From positions 1-62,938 of the IMG/VR virus record IMGVR_UViG_3300009419_000018: DNA of 62,938 bases; one strand, given 5' to 3'. Source of the stretch: a virus. Below are positions 7,207 through 14,027 of the stretch, one piece after another. Numbering within the stretch: the stretch's first letter is position 1; the number at the start of each line of letters is the position of its first letter. A program made the position numbers and the translations under genes. The notes under the pieces were generated by a model. That model saw nothing but the letters and a program-made list of their open reading frames with translations. It had not been told where the DNA came from and made no database searches.

Positions 7207-8124
7207 TTACCAATTCGGCATCTGTGAAGAATTTAGTAGTCCAAGTTCTATTTCGTCGTTGGTCATGTCGCCAATGTCTTTGGCGGTAGTACCTGAATAA
7301 TCCCACCACCATACACCTTTGCGGAAGTAAGGCAGTGATTTAAAGAACTTTTTAGAAGATTGTTTTCCAGCGTCGTCATTGTCCATTGCGATGATCACCT
7401 TGTCAGCAACTGAGGCTAGTAATGCGATTTGTTTGGTGCTAACAGCCGCTCCGAAAGTGGCTAATGCCTGTGGCTTGTCAAAGACACTGGCAAAGCGCAC
7501 AACATCCAGTGGGGATTCCACCAAGATTGCTGTGCCCCCCTTGAAGCGTTCAATCCCAAAGAGGCTCTCAGACTTCTTTACACCTACTGGGAAGTTGCGT
7601 ACCCAATCACGAGCCTTAGTCTGCCATCCTTGGAGATCACCGAACTGATTGACAATGGGAATAACCCAAGCGGCTCGTTCTGTATCCCAACGGATACCAT
7701 GCATTCGGGCTTGATCAGGGTCAATCGCTCGTTTCCTGAGTTCTGAATCCGGTGCGGAACCAAACTTTGAAAATGAAATCCAATCAACTTCGGGTTTCTT
7801 TTTAACTACTTCTACCTCAGAAGTAAGTCTTTCTAAGTTGCGATCAATCAAAAAGTGATGGACAGCCATAATTGCGTCTGGTTCGCCAGTTAATTCTGAG
7901 ACCAGCATGCTCAATGTCCCACGGGCACCGCACGAGAAACAAATCCATAAACCAGTCTCGGCGCTCATGCTCCACGATGGGGAACCATCTTCACGACCCG
8001 TCACGCGCTTATGGACTGGGCAACGCCCTGAGATTTCCCTACCTTCGGCACGGCGAATATCTACGCCGAGTGTCTTGAGAACATTCCCAAGATCAGTCAA
8101 ATGCGTCTCCGACACCGTAGCCAT
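7207..8124 (-). CDS. DnaG-type DNA primase (CHC2 zinc finger plus TOPRIM)
   Basis: 305 residues. The zinc-binding CHC2 domain is Cys35-x2-His38...Cys62-x2-Cys65 (RCPVHK, ICFSCGARG). The TOPRIM domain has ILVESPLD (the acidic motif) and AMDNDDAGK (the DxD-type motif). It is shorter than bacterial DnaG and lacks the C-terminal helicase-binding domain, as many phage primases do. It would lay down RNA primers at the fork. Start ATG 8124 has GGAGGTGA and overlaps the helicase gene by 32 bases, which couples the two replisome partners. Confidence 0.9.
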   Translation of the reverse strand: MATVSETHLTDLGNVLKTLGVDIRRAEGREISGRCPVHKRVTGREDGSPSWSMSAETGLWICFSCGARGTLSMLVSELTGEPDAIMAVHHFLIDRNLERLTSEVEVVKKKPEVDWISFSKFGSAPDSELRKRAIDPDQARMHGIRWDTERAAWVIPIVNQFGDLQGWQTKARDWVRNFPVGVKKSESLFGIERFKGGTAILVESPLDVVRFASVFDKPQALATFGAAVSTKQIALLASVADKVIIAMDNDDAGKQSSKKFFKSLPYFRKGVWWWDYSGTTAKDIGDMTNDEIELGLLNSSQMPNW

Positions 8125-9346
8125 CCGCAGTCACCTCCGAGAAGTCCATGTTTTCCCAGTCCCACTTAATGTGTACTTCACCTGTCGGTGCTGAACGAGC
8201 CGCGACTACTCGGATGATTGCTTGGTCGTCTAAGTCGGGGTTGCGCTCAACGCCGAGCACTAGGTCTGCGTCTTGCACGAACGAGGATGAGTAACCAATT
8301 GCGTCGGTAGTAATTGCTCGCGTCTTCTTGTTGCCAAGTTTCCAACCAAGAGCCTGCGTCGTTGCTACAACAGGAATGTCAAGTTTTTGAGACATACGCT
8401 TTAGACCGCGGGTGATGTTGGTGAGTGCCTGAGGGCTTCCCTTGGCTTCACCTTCCTCGTCATCCATAAGGTACACACCGTCAACGATTAGTAGATCGGG
8501 TGCGTACTCCTTGACCTTGCCTGTCAGGGCTGAGATGGTCGTAAGTGATGAGGTGTCCTCGCTGAAAATAAACGGTTGCATGTTCTTGCGTTGCATGAGG
8601 GCGCGACGAATGCGTTCCATTTCTTTGTTATCTAGTTCACCACGCAGAATCTTGTTGAACGGGGTCTTAGAGATGATGGCGTCGTAACGCGCTTCTTGTT
8701 CCTCAATGCTCATTTCAAAAGAAACGAACATAGGAATCTTTCCGTGGATGTGGCAGGAGTTTGCAATAATAAGAGCAAACAAAGACTTACCACGCTTAGG
8801 CTCACCTACGAACACAACAAACTGTTGCGGTCTGAGACCTGAGGTAATTCTGTCTAAGCCAAAGAACCCTGTTGGGATACCGCGTAGGGAGTTTGGTGTG
8901 CTACGCATTTCTTCGTAGCGCATAACGCGCGTTTCCCAGTTTTGAATGATGTCAATGTCCCGCATACGGGACACTTCAACTGCGGCTGTTTGGATACCGA
9001 CCGTCAGTGTGTCTAGGGCATCTTTGGTACGACCAACATTCAACAACGGCATTGTTGTTGAAATGACCTCAATCAAACGGTGCTGGGTATGTGCCTGAAA
9101 GATTTCCTCAATGAGTCGTGAGAATGTTTCAGCCTCGGCATCGTACAACTGGATGTCGGCGTACTGTGACTTGAATACACGCGCTGTCGGTACGGCATTA
9201 TGCTCGCGGTAAAAACCTGTAAGCCAGTGCCACACACCTTGCCATGTGTCTGAGAAGTGTTCTTCCTTAACCCCGGATTTTAACGGCGTCGCAATGTCAG
9301 CAGTTTGGATGATCTTTGAAACTAGGAGATGTTCGGGTGACGACAT
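8093..9346 (-). CDS. DnaB-like replicative helicase
   Basis: About 417 residues from ATG 9346; a GTG at 9355 in frame is an alternative start. An N-terminal helical domain is followed by the RecA-type ATPase: GIPTGFFGLDRI, Walker A GEPKRGKS (about 181-188), Walker B LLIVDGVYLMDD, and a later TTQALG / GVERNPD segment matching the DnaB-family H3/H4 motifs. It should form the hexameric 5'-3' fork helicase, loaded by the DnaC-like protein coded two genes upstream. The start sits 2 bases after the preceding stop. Confidence 0.9.
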   Translation of the reverse strand: MSSPEHLLVSKIIQTADIATPLKSGVKEEHFSDTWQGVWHWLTGFYREHNAVPTARVFKSQYADIQLYDAEAETFSRLIEEIFQAHTQHRLIEVISTTMPLLNVGRTKDALDTLTVGIQTAAVEVSRMRDIDIIQNWETRVMRYEEMRSTPNSLRGIPTGFFGLDRITSGLRPQQFVVFVGEPKRGKSLFALIIANSCHIHGKIPMFVSFEMSIEEQEARYDAIISKTPFNKILRGELDNKEMERIRRALMQRKNMQPFIFSEDTSSLTTISALTGKVKEYAPDLLIVDGVYLMDDEEGEAKGSPQALTNITRGLKRMSQKLDIPVVATTQALGWKLGNKKTRAITTDAIGYSSSFVQDADLVLGVERNPDLDDQAIIRVVAARSAPTGEVHIKWDWENMDFSEVTADGYGVGDAFD

Positions 9347-9348
9347 GA

Positions 9349-9783
9349 TTACCACGCTCTTTCGGAACCAAGCACTGTAGCGCGTATCCCAATGATTGCT
9401 TGCTGTTCTTGGGTGGCAACATAAATAACATGAATACTTCTGTTGAAGCGTAGGTCTTCTGCCAATGTTTCAACATCAGGGTAAGCCTCTACCGAAGTAG
9501 AAACTCCCTTGCGTATTAACCAGTGTTCAATTTCGGGCACTGCCTCAACTGGCATGAATGTATAAACCAATGTACCGATACCGCGTCGGTTGATTGAGTC
9601 ATTGAGTGACTTCAGCGGTAGTTCATTTGGTTTCATGGTGTTAACCAAAGTCGGCATGTCTTTGGCTTTTGATGCAAACCAATTGCGGACCGACTTTGTA
9701 CCTTTTGGATAACTTGCTAAGACTCCCTCAAACAAAACTGCTTGCTGTATCGGTGCGTATGGGGCTAGATCATTGCCCTGCAT
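9349..9783 (-). CDS. Unrecognised protein between helicase and loader genes
   Basis: 144 residues with mixed alpha/beta character. Hydrophobic strands TLVYTFMPV and HVIYVAT suggest a Rossmann-like or ferredoxin-like fold. No catalytic motif recognised. Its ATG overlaps the DnaC-like stop (last base of that gene is the first base of this one) and it ends 2 bases before the helicase start. Conserved placement between loader and helicase suggests a replisome accessory role, which is inference from context only. Confidence 0.75.
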   Translation of the reverse strand: MQGNDLAPYAPIQQAVLFEGVLASYPKGTKSVRNWFASKAKDMPTLVNTMKPNELPLKSLNDSINRRGIGTLVYTFMPVEAVPEIEHWLIRKGVSTSVEAYPDVETLAEDLRFNRSIHVIYVATQEQQAIIGIRATVLGSERAW

Positions 9784-10376
9784 CAGGACACCGTGCTGAT
9801 CGTCATGTCCTCAAGAACTGTCGCAACACGCTCTCCGTACCGCCGAATGAATTCAGTTGGTGACAGGTTTGTTGTGATAATTGTTTTACGAAGGTCTTCA
9901 TTGCGTCGGCGTAACAAACTACCGACCTCATGTTGTGAGAATTCAGTTGATCGTTCTTCCCCAACTGCGTCAAGTACAACGATGTCAAAAACACCCTTGA
10001 GGTACTTGACGATGTGTGGCATGGAGTACATCTCGGGAAGTTCGTTGTCATGATCAAACTGGTCTTTGAGCATGTCCACATAACGCTCGGCAGTAATAAA
10101 CCGACCTGACATGGGCTTAGTTCTGAGGATGTCTTTCAGGATGGCGACAGCAATGGGTGTCTTTCCTGAGCCACTTGGTCCGTGCAGAAACAAACCAGTG
10201 GACTCACCATTGATGAACTTGGCAATGGCGTGGTAAGTCTTGTCTGATACCAGCGACGAATCGTATTCAGCACCCTTCCATCGTGGTGGGAAATTTGCCC
10301 ACTCAAGGCGTTCCTCTAGCGGTCGGTTCTGCCACCATCGTGCAGATTTCCAGTCGGTCGGCGGTGCTGAGATCAT
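9783..10376 (-). CDS. DnaC/DnaI-like AAA+ helicase loader
   Basis: 197 residues. Walker A GPSGSGKT is at 66-73; Walker B is FDIVVLDAVGEE (about 130-141), followed by LLRRRNEDLRKTIITTNLSP, the sensor-1-type TTN typical of DnaC/IstB-like loaders, and RYGERVATVLEDM. The N-terminal basic, tryptophan-rich segment would contact the helicase or initiator. It lies immediately downstream of the replisome organiser with a 4-base overlap, the same order as initiator and loader in lambda (O-P) and P22 (18-12). It would load the DnaB-like helicase at the origin. Confidence 0.85.
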   Translation of the reverse strand: MISAPPTDWKSARWWQNRPLEERLEWANFPPRWKGAEYDSSLVSDKTYHAIAKFINGESTGLFLHGPSGSGKTPIAVAILKDILRTKPMSGRFITAERYVDMLKDQFDHDNELPEMYSMPHIVKYLKGVFDIVVLDAVGEERSTEFSQHEVGSLLRRRNEDLRKTIITTNLSPTEFIRRYGERVATVLEDMTISTVS

Positions 10377-11623
10377 GTTGTGGTTCTCCTTGTGAGTTGA
10401 TAATTAACTACGGCTTGCTTGAGTGATGGTGCTAACTCACGCAAGTTCTTACGGGCAAGAATATCTTCAGGGATGGCAATTCCTGCGTCTGTCAAGATAC
10501 TACGCACAGGAGCGAGATCGTTGTCAAGCATTGTCGTGCAATTTGTGATCAGGAACGATGCCGACTGGATCATGGTATCAAAAACTGAGATGTCCTCAAA
10601 GGTTACTTCAGCGATACCCACCAGCAATTCGGGGTACCTGTAGGCGACATCCATCCCGCGCCTCCAAATGACTCTCTTCATTTTTTCGTTCATGGCTTCA
10701 TCCCACGGGAGGTCAGCCCCGTGTTCAAAGTCGTCGGAGACCCAACCGAGCATTGGGGACTTCTGTGAGACCCCAGCCATTTTGGACATCATGGATTCTT
10801 GGACCTCGCGGGAACAGAAAGTTCTCCATGGGGTGGGGGACTCCACATTCCGAGACAGGGTGAAGAACTCATCGGTCATCTTCTGCAATTCTTGGGGCTT
10901 GACCCCAGCCTTAATCAGACGCTTGACCTGTGAGCGAAACGCTGGTGTGTCAGCGACTGTCGTCGGGGTTCCCCCAACCTTTCTAGCGGTTAGGTTGAAA
11001 TGGTTTAAAACTTCTGTTACTTCATTTGCATTCTTCTTAAGCAGGATGTTTTCATCCCACGGTCGGTCGTCATCAGGGTCAGCGCCAAAGGTAGGCATGG
11101 ATTCTCCTTGTTGTTTTTTCGGGCGAAGCCCACATAGGAAAATGTCGTTAGACATTTTCCTATGTACTATTTCTAGAGTACTATCTATAGAGACGCGTTC
11201 CCCCTGGTCAGAGCCTCGGGGGGGTGTCATGGGTGACCCCCCTGGTAGGTCATGGGTGACCCCCCCTTTGGGGGTAGGTAGGTCACTGGTGACCCCACCT
11301 TTACGCAGTGCTAGGTCACTGGTGAACCCCCCTTTGGGTCTGCGGTAATTAACGACAATGCTCTTCCCGCGGTTGGCTGAGAGCACAGTGGATGTCACAA
11401 CTTTGTGCAATTCTAACCATTTAATTGAACGCTTAACTGTAGACGGTGACACCCCTGAGAGGGTGGAAATGTCGTCAGTAGTCATGATCGGTGCACCCTC
11501 AAATGGGGTCAACCTTATGATGCACATGAGGATGTGCGAGTGTGTTGGGGTGCCCTTTTTGGTGATCAAGTCAATCGCCCATATTGGGACCGCCGCAAAT
11601 GGTCCGTTGAATTTTCTAGACAT
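10373..11623 (-). CDS. Replisome organiser / origin-binding protein with N-terminal winged HTH
   Basis: 416 residues from ATG 11623 (AAGGAG 6 bases upstream). The N-terminal 90 residues form a winged HTH (MTTDDISTLSGVSPSTVKRS, IKWLELHKVV), as in lambda O- and DnaD-type initiators. An 11-residue repeat (KGGxTxDL, three copies, about 95-130) follows, then a variable linker and a helical C-terminal domain. The DNA for the repeat region holds iteron-like elements and a perfect hairpin (listed separately), so the gene may contain the origin, as lambda O does. A strong internal Shine-Dalgarno and ATG at 11098 could also make a 241-residue C-terminal form. First gene of the leftward early operon. 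Confidence 0.8.
   Translation of the reverse strand: MSRKFNGPFAAVPIWAIDLITKKGTPTHSHILMCIIRLTPFEGAPIMTTDDISTLSGVSPSTVKRSIKWLELHKVVTSTVLSANRGKSIVVNYRRPKGGFTSDLALRKGGVTSDLPTPKGGVTHDLPGGSPMTPPRGSDQGERVSIDSTLEIVHRKMSNDIFLCGLRPKKQQGESMPTFGADPDDDRPWDENILLKKNANEVTEVLNHFNLTARKVGGTPTTVADTPAFRSQVKRLIKAGVKPQELQKMTDEFFTLSRNVESPTPWRTFCSREVQESMMSKMAGVSQKSPMLGWVSDDFEHGADLPWDEAMNEKMKRVIWRRGMDVAYRYPELLVGIAEVTFEDISVFDTMIQSASFLITNCTTMLDNDLAPVRSILTDAGIAIPEDILARKNLRELAPSLKQAVVNYQLTRRTTT
11096..11109 (-). promoter_or_regulatory. Internal ribosome binding site and ATG inside the replisome organiser gene
   Basis: AAGGAG (11109-11104) lies 5 bases before an in-frame ATG (11098-11096). It is as good as any start signal in this operon. 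Initiation here would give a protein beginning MPTFGADPDDDRPW and lacking the DNA-binding half. It may be a true second product or a relic of two genes that became fused. Confidence 0.5.
11132..11165. repeat. Perfect 15-bp inverted repeat inside the replisome organiser gene
   Basis: Arms ACATAGGAAAATGTC (11132-11146) and its exact complement (11151-11165) are separated by GTTA. The arms are coding (HRKMSNDIFLCG) yet perfectly palindromic. An A/T-rich stretch with a direct repeat GTACTAT (11164-11170, 11178-11184) follows. No U-run follows on either strand, so it is not a simple terminator. It fits an origin hairpin, a protein-binding site, or an mRNA hairpin upstream of the internal ribosome binding site at 11104-11109. 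Confidence 0.8.
11223..11338. repeat. Four iteron-like repeats with internal dyad
   Basis: Repeats begin at 11223, 11246, 11279 and 11312. Their 15-base cores are GGTGTCATGGGTGAC, TAGGTCATGGGTGAC, TAGGTCACTGGTGAC and TAGGTCACTGGTGAA, with C/T-rich downstream flanks. The third core gives the perfect palindrome GGTCACTGGTGACC. The last three are spaced 33 bp (11 codons) and encode a peptide repeat. The first is offset 23 bp, so it is read in another frame, which points to selection on DNA rather than on peptide. Confidence 0.7.
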
Positions 11624-11646
11624 GGTGGCTCCTTGTGGTGTCGGAA

Positions 11647-11652
11647 AGCATA
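11647..11652 (-). promoter_or_regulatory. Possible promoter -10 box of the leftward early operon
   Basis: On the minus strand TGTGTATGCT gives an extended -10-like TATGCT (11652-11647) about 24 bases upstream of the replisome organiser ATG. No convincing -35 box lies at the proper spacing. It is the best candidate seen for driving the early operon, but weak. Confidence 0.3.
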
Positions 11653-11674
11653 CACAAGAAACGCCAAACAAGTG

Positions 11675-11703
11675 TTGCGTACACTGATTTCTTTCTGTAT
11701 GAT
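11675..11703 (+). promoter_or_regulatory. Possible sigma70-type promoter of the Dps cluster
   Basis: TTGCGT (11675-11680), a 17-base spacer, and TATGAT (11698-11703) preceded by TG. A start near 11710 would give a leader of about 120 bases ahead of the Dps gene. It overlaps the region from which the leftward operon must also start, making this a divergent control region. A second box, TGCTATAAG (11796-11804), is an alternative promoter closer to the gene. Confidence 0.4.
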
Positions 11704-11710
11704 TTAGACA

Positions 11711-11810
11711 CCGAGTTGGTGGTTCTCCTCGGGATCGCCGGTCTGCCCTATCACCGGCGTGGTGGTTATGGATGGGGCGCTATAGTGTAGAGTTATGCTA
11801 TAAGCGCCCC
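11711..11810 (+). promoter_or_regulatory. Structured leader or operator region upstream of the Dps gene
   Basis: Three inverted repeats occur in 100 bases: CCGAG/CTCGG (11711-11715, 11728-11732), CGCCGGT/ACCGGCG (11736-11742, 11753-11759), and a long one with arms GGGGCGCTATAG (11774-11785) and CTATAAGCGCCCC (11798-11810; one bulged A). The last lies just before the AAGGAG of the Dps gene. None has a U-tract. They could be leader RNA hairpins or repressor operators between the divergent transcription units. Confidence 0.5.
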
Positions 11811-11832
11811 ATTCCATACAAGGAGTCCACAC

Positions 11833-12276
11833 ATGGCGACAGCCCCAACCCTTACCAAATCCCTCAAAACCCTGCTATCTGACACCGTCACTTTCTACTT
11901 CATGGCGCACGGATTTCACTGGAATGTTGAGGGTTCTGACTTCAGCCAGTACCACGGTCTCTTCGCAGAAATCTATGAAGATGTTTACACGATGATTGAC
12001 CCAGTGGCTGAGAACATCCGCAAGTTGGATGATTACGCACCGTTTAATCTTCAGAAGTTTATTGATCTTCGGACACTTGAATTCAAAGAAGTAAGTCCGA
12101 ATCCTAAGGCAATGTCAACGGCATTGTTGAAGGCTAACGAGGCACTGATCACTCAGTTAAATGCCTCATTCAAAGAAGCAACCAAAGCCGACCAGCAGGG
12201 GATTGCAAACTTCTTGTCCGAGAGGGTTGACAGTCAAATGAAATGGTCATGGCAACTACGAGCATCGGTTAAGTGA
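11833..12276 (+). CDS. dps: Dps-like DNA-protection mini-ferritin
   Basis: 147 residues with the Dps signature: HWNVEG at 29-34, then FSQYHGLFAEIYEDVYTMID and VAENIR. The inter-subunit ferroxidase ligands keep the E. coli spacing exactly (His29, His41, Asp56, Glu60 against His51, His63, Asp78, Glu82). It should form a dodecamer that oxidises and stores iron and may bind DNA. The N-terminal extension is short with only two lysines, so DNA binding, if any, may rest on the basic partner peptides coded next. Start ATG 11833 has AAGGAG. It is the first gene of the only rightward multigene unit. Confidence 0.9.
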   Translation: MATAPTLTKSLKTLLSDTVTFYFMAHGFHWNVEGSDFSQYHGLFAEIYEDVYTMIDPVAENIRKLDDYAPFNLQKFIDLRTLEFKEVSPNPKAMSTALLKANEALITQLNASFKEATKADQQGIANFLSERVDSQMKWSWQLRASVK

Positions 12277-12286
12277 GGTAACCATC

Positions 12287-12577
12287 ATGGTTGAAAAGAA
12301 TAAATACACACGCAGTGGAGAAACCTTCTCGGGTTATAACAAGCCGAAGGCGACACCTGATCATCCCAGCAAATCACATGCGGTCCTTGCAAAACAAGGA
12401 GAGACCGTCAAGTTGATTAGGTTTGGTGAACAGGGCGCTGAGACAGCAGGAAAACCCAAAGAAGGAGAGTCTGAGCGCATGAAGGATAAGCGCGCATCTT
12501 TTAAGGCTCGCCACGGTAAGAATATTGCTAAGGGTAAGATGAGCGCGGCTTATTGGGCCGACAAGGTGAAATGGTAA
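12287..12577 (+). CDS. Small basic conserved phage protein
   Basis: 96 residues, rich in Lys, Gly and Glu. The motif VKLIRFGEQG followed by a Lys/Arg-rich stretch (KDKRASFKARHGKN) and an aromatic ending AAYWADKVKW is a plan I recognise from uncharacterised small proteins of aquatic phages; no function is established. It lies 10 bases after the Dps gene and overlaps the next start. Net positive charge suggests nucleic-acid contact. The family match is from memory. Confidence 0.75.
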   Translation: MVEKNKYTRSGETFSGYNKPKATPDHPSKSHAVLAKQGETVKLIRFGEQGAETAGKPKEGESERMKDKRASFKARHGKNIAKGKMSAAYWADKVKW

Positions 12578-12840
12578 TGGCTCCCCGTAAAACAGAAAAC
12601 CCAAAGAGAACAGCAAAGTATTACCGAGATCATCCTGAGGCTCGGGAGAAGAAGGCTGAAACAGATAAGAAATTTAACGCTAAGCCCGAACAGAAAGAGA
12701 AGCGCCGCGAACTCTCAGAAGAGCGTCGTAAGCGTGGAATCATGGGTAAGGGTGGAGATGATCTGTCCCATACCAAAGATGGTGGGCTTGTCAAAGAAGA
12801 CCCATCTAAGAATCGCGCCCGTAACCGAGGAAAGAAGTAA
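12577..12840 (+). CDS. Highly charged lysine/arginine-rich protein
   Basis: 87 residues from ATG 12577, which overlaps the preceding TAA (TAATG); ATG 12571 is an alternative with two more residues. About half the residues are charged (KKAETDKKFNAKPEQKEKRR), probably forming one long helix, then MGKGGDDLSHTKDGGLVKED and a basic RNRGKK end. Similar short proteins occur in aquatic phages without known role. It could bind DNA or act in head-DNA condensation; that is inference. Confidence 0.7.
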   Translation: MAPRKTENPKRTAKYYRDHPEAREKKAETDKKFNAKPEQKEKRRELSEERRKRGIMGKGGDDLSHTKDGGLVKEDPSKNRARNRGKK

Positions 12841-12842
12841 TC

Positions 12843-13010
12843 ATGGCTGAGAAGAAAAAGAAAGTTTGGGAAACTAAAGACCCAACTAAGTCAGATAAAA
12901 AACTAACCCCTGAACAAAAGGCTAAGGCAAAAGCCTCTGCTAAAGCCGCAGGTCGCCCTTACCCTAACCTTATTGACAATATGAAAGCGTCTAAGAAGGG
13001 AGGTAAGTAA
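12843..13010 (+). CDS. 55-residue lysine/alanine-rich peptide
   Basis: ATG 12843 follows the previous stop by 2 bases; TAA at 13008-13010. The N-terminus is MAEKKKKVWETKDPTKS, the middle is a Lys/Ala helix (EQKAKAKASAKAA), then GRPYPNLIDNM and a KKGGK end. The GRPYPNLIDNM motif recurs in small phage proteins. The lysine/alanine helix is histone-H1-like in composition. Coding is supported by the chain of closely spaced genes and by the shared composition. Confidence 0.65.
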   Translation: MAEKKKKVWETKDPTKSDKKLTPEQKAKAKASAKAAGRPYPNLIDNMKASKKGGK

Positions 13011-13011
13011 T

Positions 13012-13125
13012 ATGTGTACAGCATGTGGATGTGGTCTCAAAGATAAGAAGGACCCTGGATATGGAAAAGGTCCAGCAAAAGCAAAGAAAGCACCAGCCAA
13101 AAAATCTCCTGCTAAAAAGAAGTGA
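13012..13125 (+). CDS. 37-residue Cys-rich and Lys-rich peptide
   Basis: ATG 13012 lies one base after the preceding TAA and is preceded by GGGAGGTAAGT; TGA at 13123-13125. The N-terminus MCTACGCG offers three cysteines in 5 residues, a metal-knuckle arrangement. The remainder is Lys/Pro/Ala-rich (AKAKKAPAKKSPAKKK), like histone-H1 or HU tails. Last gene before the terminator. Function unknown; metal and DNA binding are suggested by composition only. Confidence 0.6.
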   Translation: MCTACGCGLKDKKDPGYGKGPAKAKKAPAKKSPAKKK

Positions 13126-13132
13126 ATAACAA

Positions 13133-13158
13133 AAACACCCCCCGAAAGGGGGGTGTTT
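13133..13158 (+). terminator. Intrinsic terminator between converging units
   Basis: Perfect 11-bp stem AAACACCCCCC / GGGGGGTGTTT with a GAAA tetraloop, followed by CTTATT on the plus strand and preceded by an A-rich stretch, so it should work in both directions. It lies 8 bases after the rightward cluster and 33 bases before the end of the converging leftward gene. Confidence 0.92.
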
Positions 13159-13190
13159 CTTATTGTGGCTACATTTTGAAATGAATGTGA

Positions 13191-14018
13191 CTACATTGCC
13201 AAGAGTTGTATTGCGCTCAGCAGACTCTCTACATGAGCGATCTTGTCACTAGCAAACAAGTAGGAAATATCCGAACCATCACCGCGATGGACAACCACCA
13301 CAGTGGATGGTTTTTGCTCAACCATTGCTGGCTCAACCAACCCAATGTCATCAAGGCCATTCAGCAGGATGCCAATGAGTTGTTCCTTGGTCGTAGTCTT
13401 CTCAATTTCAATACCAAGCAATTTAGCCTGACGGCGCAGTGATGCAATTGGTTGCATACGCAATTCTTCTTCAGTAAATGCCTCGGGTTTAGATTCCTCA
13501 GCAATTTGTTTCTCTTTAATTCCATTAAGGACTTTCTCAAGTGCTTCTTCTCGGTCCGTTTTAACTACGGGCACTTCAGGGATTTCTTCAACTTCCCGCA
13601 CATCAACGACATCAATTGGCGCAAGTGCATTTGTGAGGTCAAGTAAACGAATACCGCTGGCGTGAGCCTTCAGCAATGTGTCTTCAGTTTCAGGAGCGTC
13701 ATCCCACAAAACGAGCAATGACTTCTCACCCGCTAATCGTTGTACATAATTGAGTACTGCGGAGTTTGCATCCTCAGTATCTTCCCAATCCTTGGCATCT
13801 TTTAAGACTGAGCGCGGAATACGGTTACCGACCATGATGTACTCATGACCGAAGTCAATGATTGCGGTGTAGACGCGGTCAAGACTTTCGTCAGGCTTAC
13901 CGCCGTACCACGGCAAGACAAAGATACTGTCATTGACCAGTTCGGACAATGAGTCTTCAATGATGTTGAGGCTGGCGTTACCTTTTCCGATAACACCAAT
14001 AACTTTCTTGGTGGACAT
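13191..14018 (-). CDS. Unrecognised protein with Rossmann-like N-terminus and SAP-like C-terminus
   Basis: 275 residues. The N-terminus VIGVIGKGNASLNIIEDSL resembles a nucleotide-binding Rossmann start; alpha/beta alternation continues to about 135. An acidic linker (about 140-180) is followed by MQPIASLRRQAKLLGIEIEK, TTTKEQLIGILLN, which has the helix-turn-helix look of a SAP/LEM motif, then a beta-rich end. Start ATG 14018 has TAGGAG. It is the last gene of the baseplate operon. Possible roles are DNA or nucleotide binding; not assigned. Confidence 0.8.
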   Translation of the reverse strand: MSTKKVIGVIGKGNASLNIIEDSLSELVNDSIFVLPWYGGKPDESLDRVYTAIIDFGHEYIMVGNRIPRSVLKDAKDWEDTEDANSAVLNYVQRLAGEKSLLVLWDDAPETEDTLLKAHASGIRLLDLTNALAPIDVVDVREVEEIPEVPVVKTDREEALEKVLNGIKEKQIAEESKPEAFTEEELRMQPIASLRRQAKLLGIEIEKTTTKEQLIGILLNGLDDIGLVEPAMVEQKPSTVVVVHRGDGSDISYLFASDKIAHVESLLSAIQLLAM

Positions 14019-14027
14019 GTTGTTCTC

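Larger units (their letters stand above)
11132..11338. other. Candidate origin of replication (iterons, A/T-rich stretch, hairpin)
   Basis: Within the initiator gene, four iteron-like elements (11223-11338) adjoin an A/T-rich segment (about 11160-11192) and a perfect hairpin (11132-11165). The arrangement parallels lambda, where iterons and an A/T-rich region lie inside the O gene, with the helicase-loader gene next. Established knowledge supplies the model; the assignment here is inference from layout and symmetry. Confidence 0.55.

Noticed and set aside
10668-11348. 226-codon plus-strand open frame
   Set aside because: Antisense to the replisome organiser; no ribosome binding site, Ser-rich shadow composition, and the minus frame has recognised domains.
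11711-11760. tRNA-like pair of hairpins upstream of the Dps gene
   Set aside because: No acceptor stem pairing, no TTC-containing T-arm and no anticodon arm of proper size.
11774-11810. Intrinsic terminator upstream of the Dps gene
   Set aside because: Strong stem but no U-tract after it on either strand, and it lies directly before a ribosome binding site, so an operator or leader hairpin is more likely.
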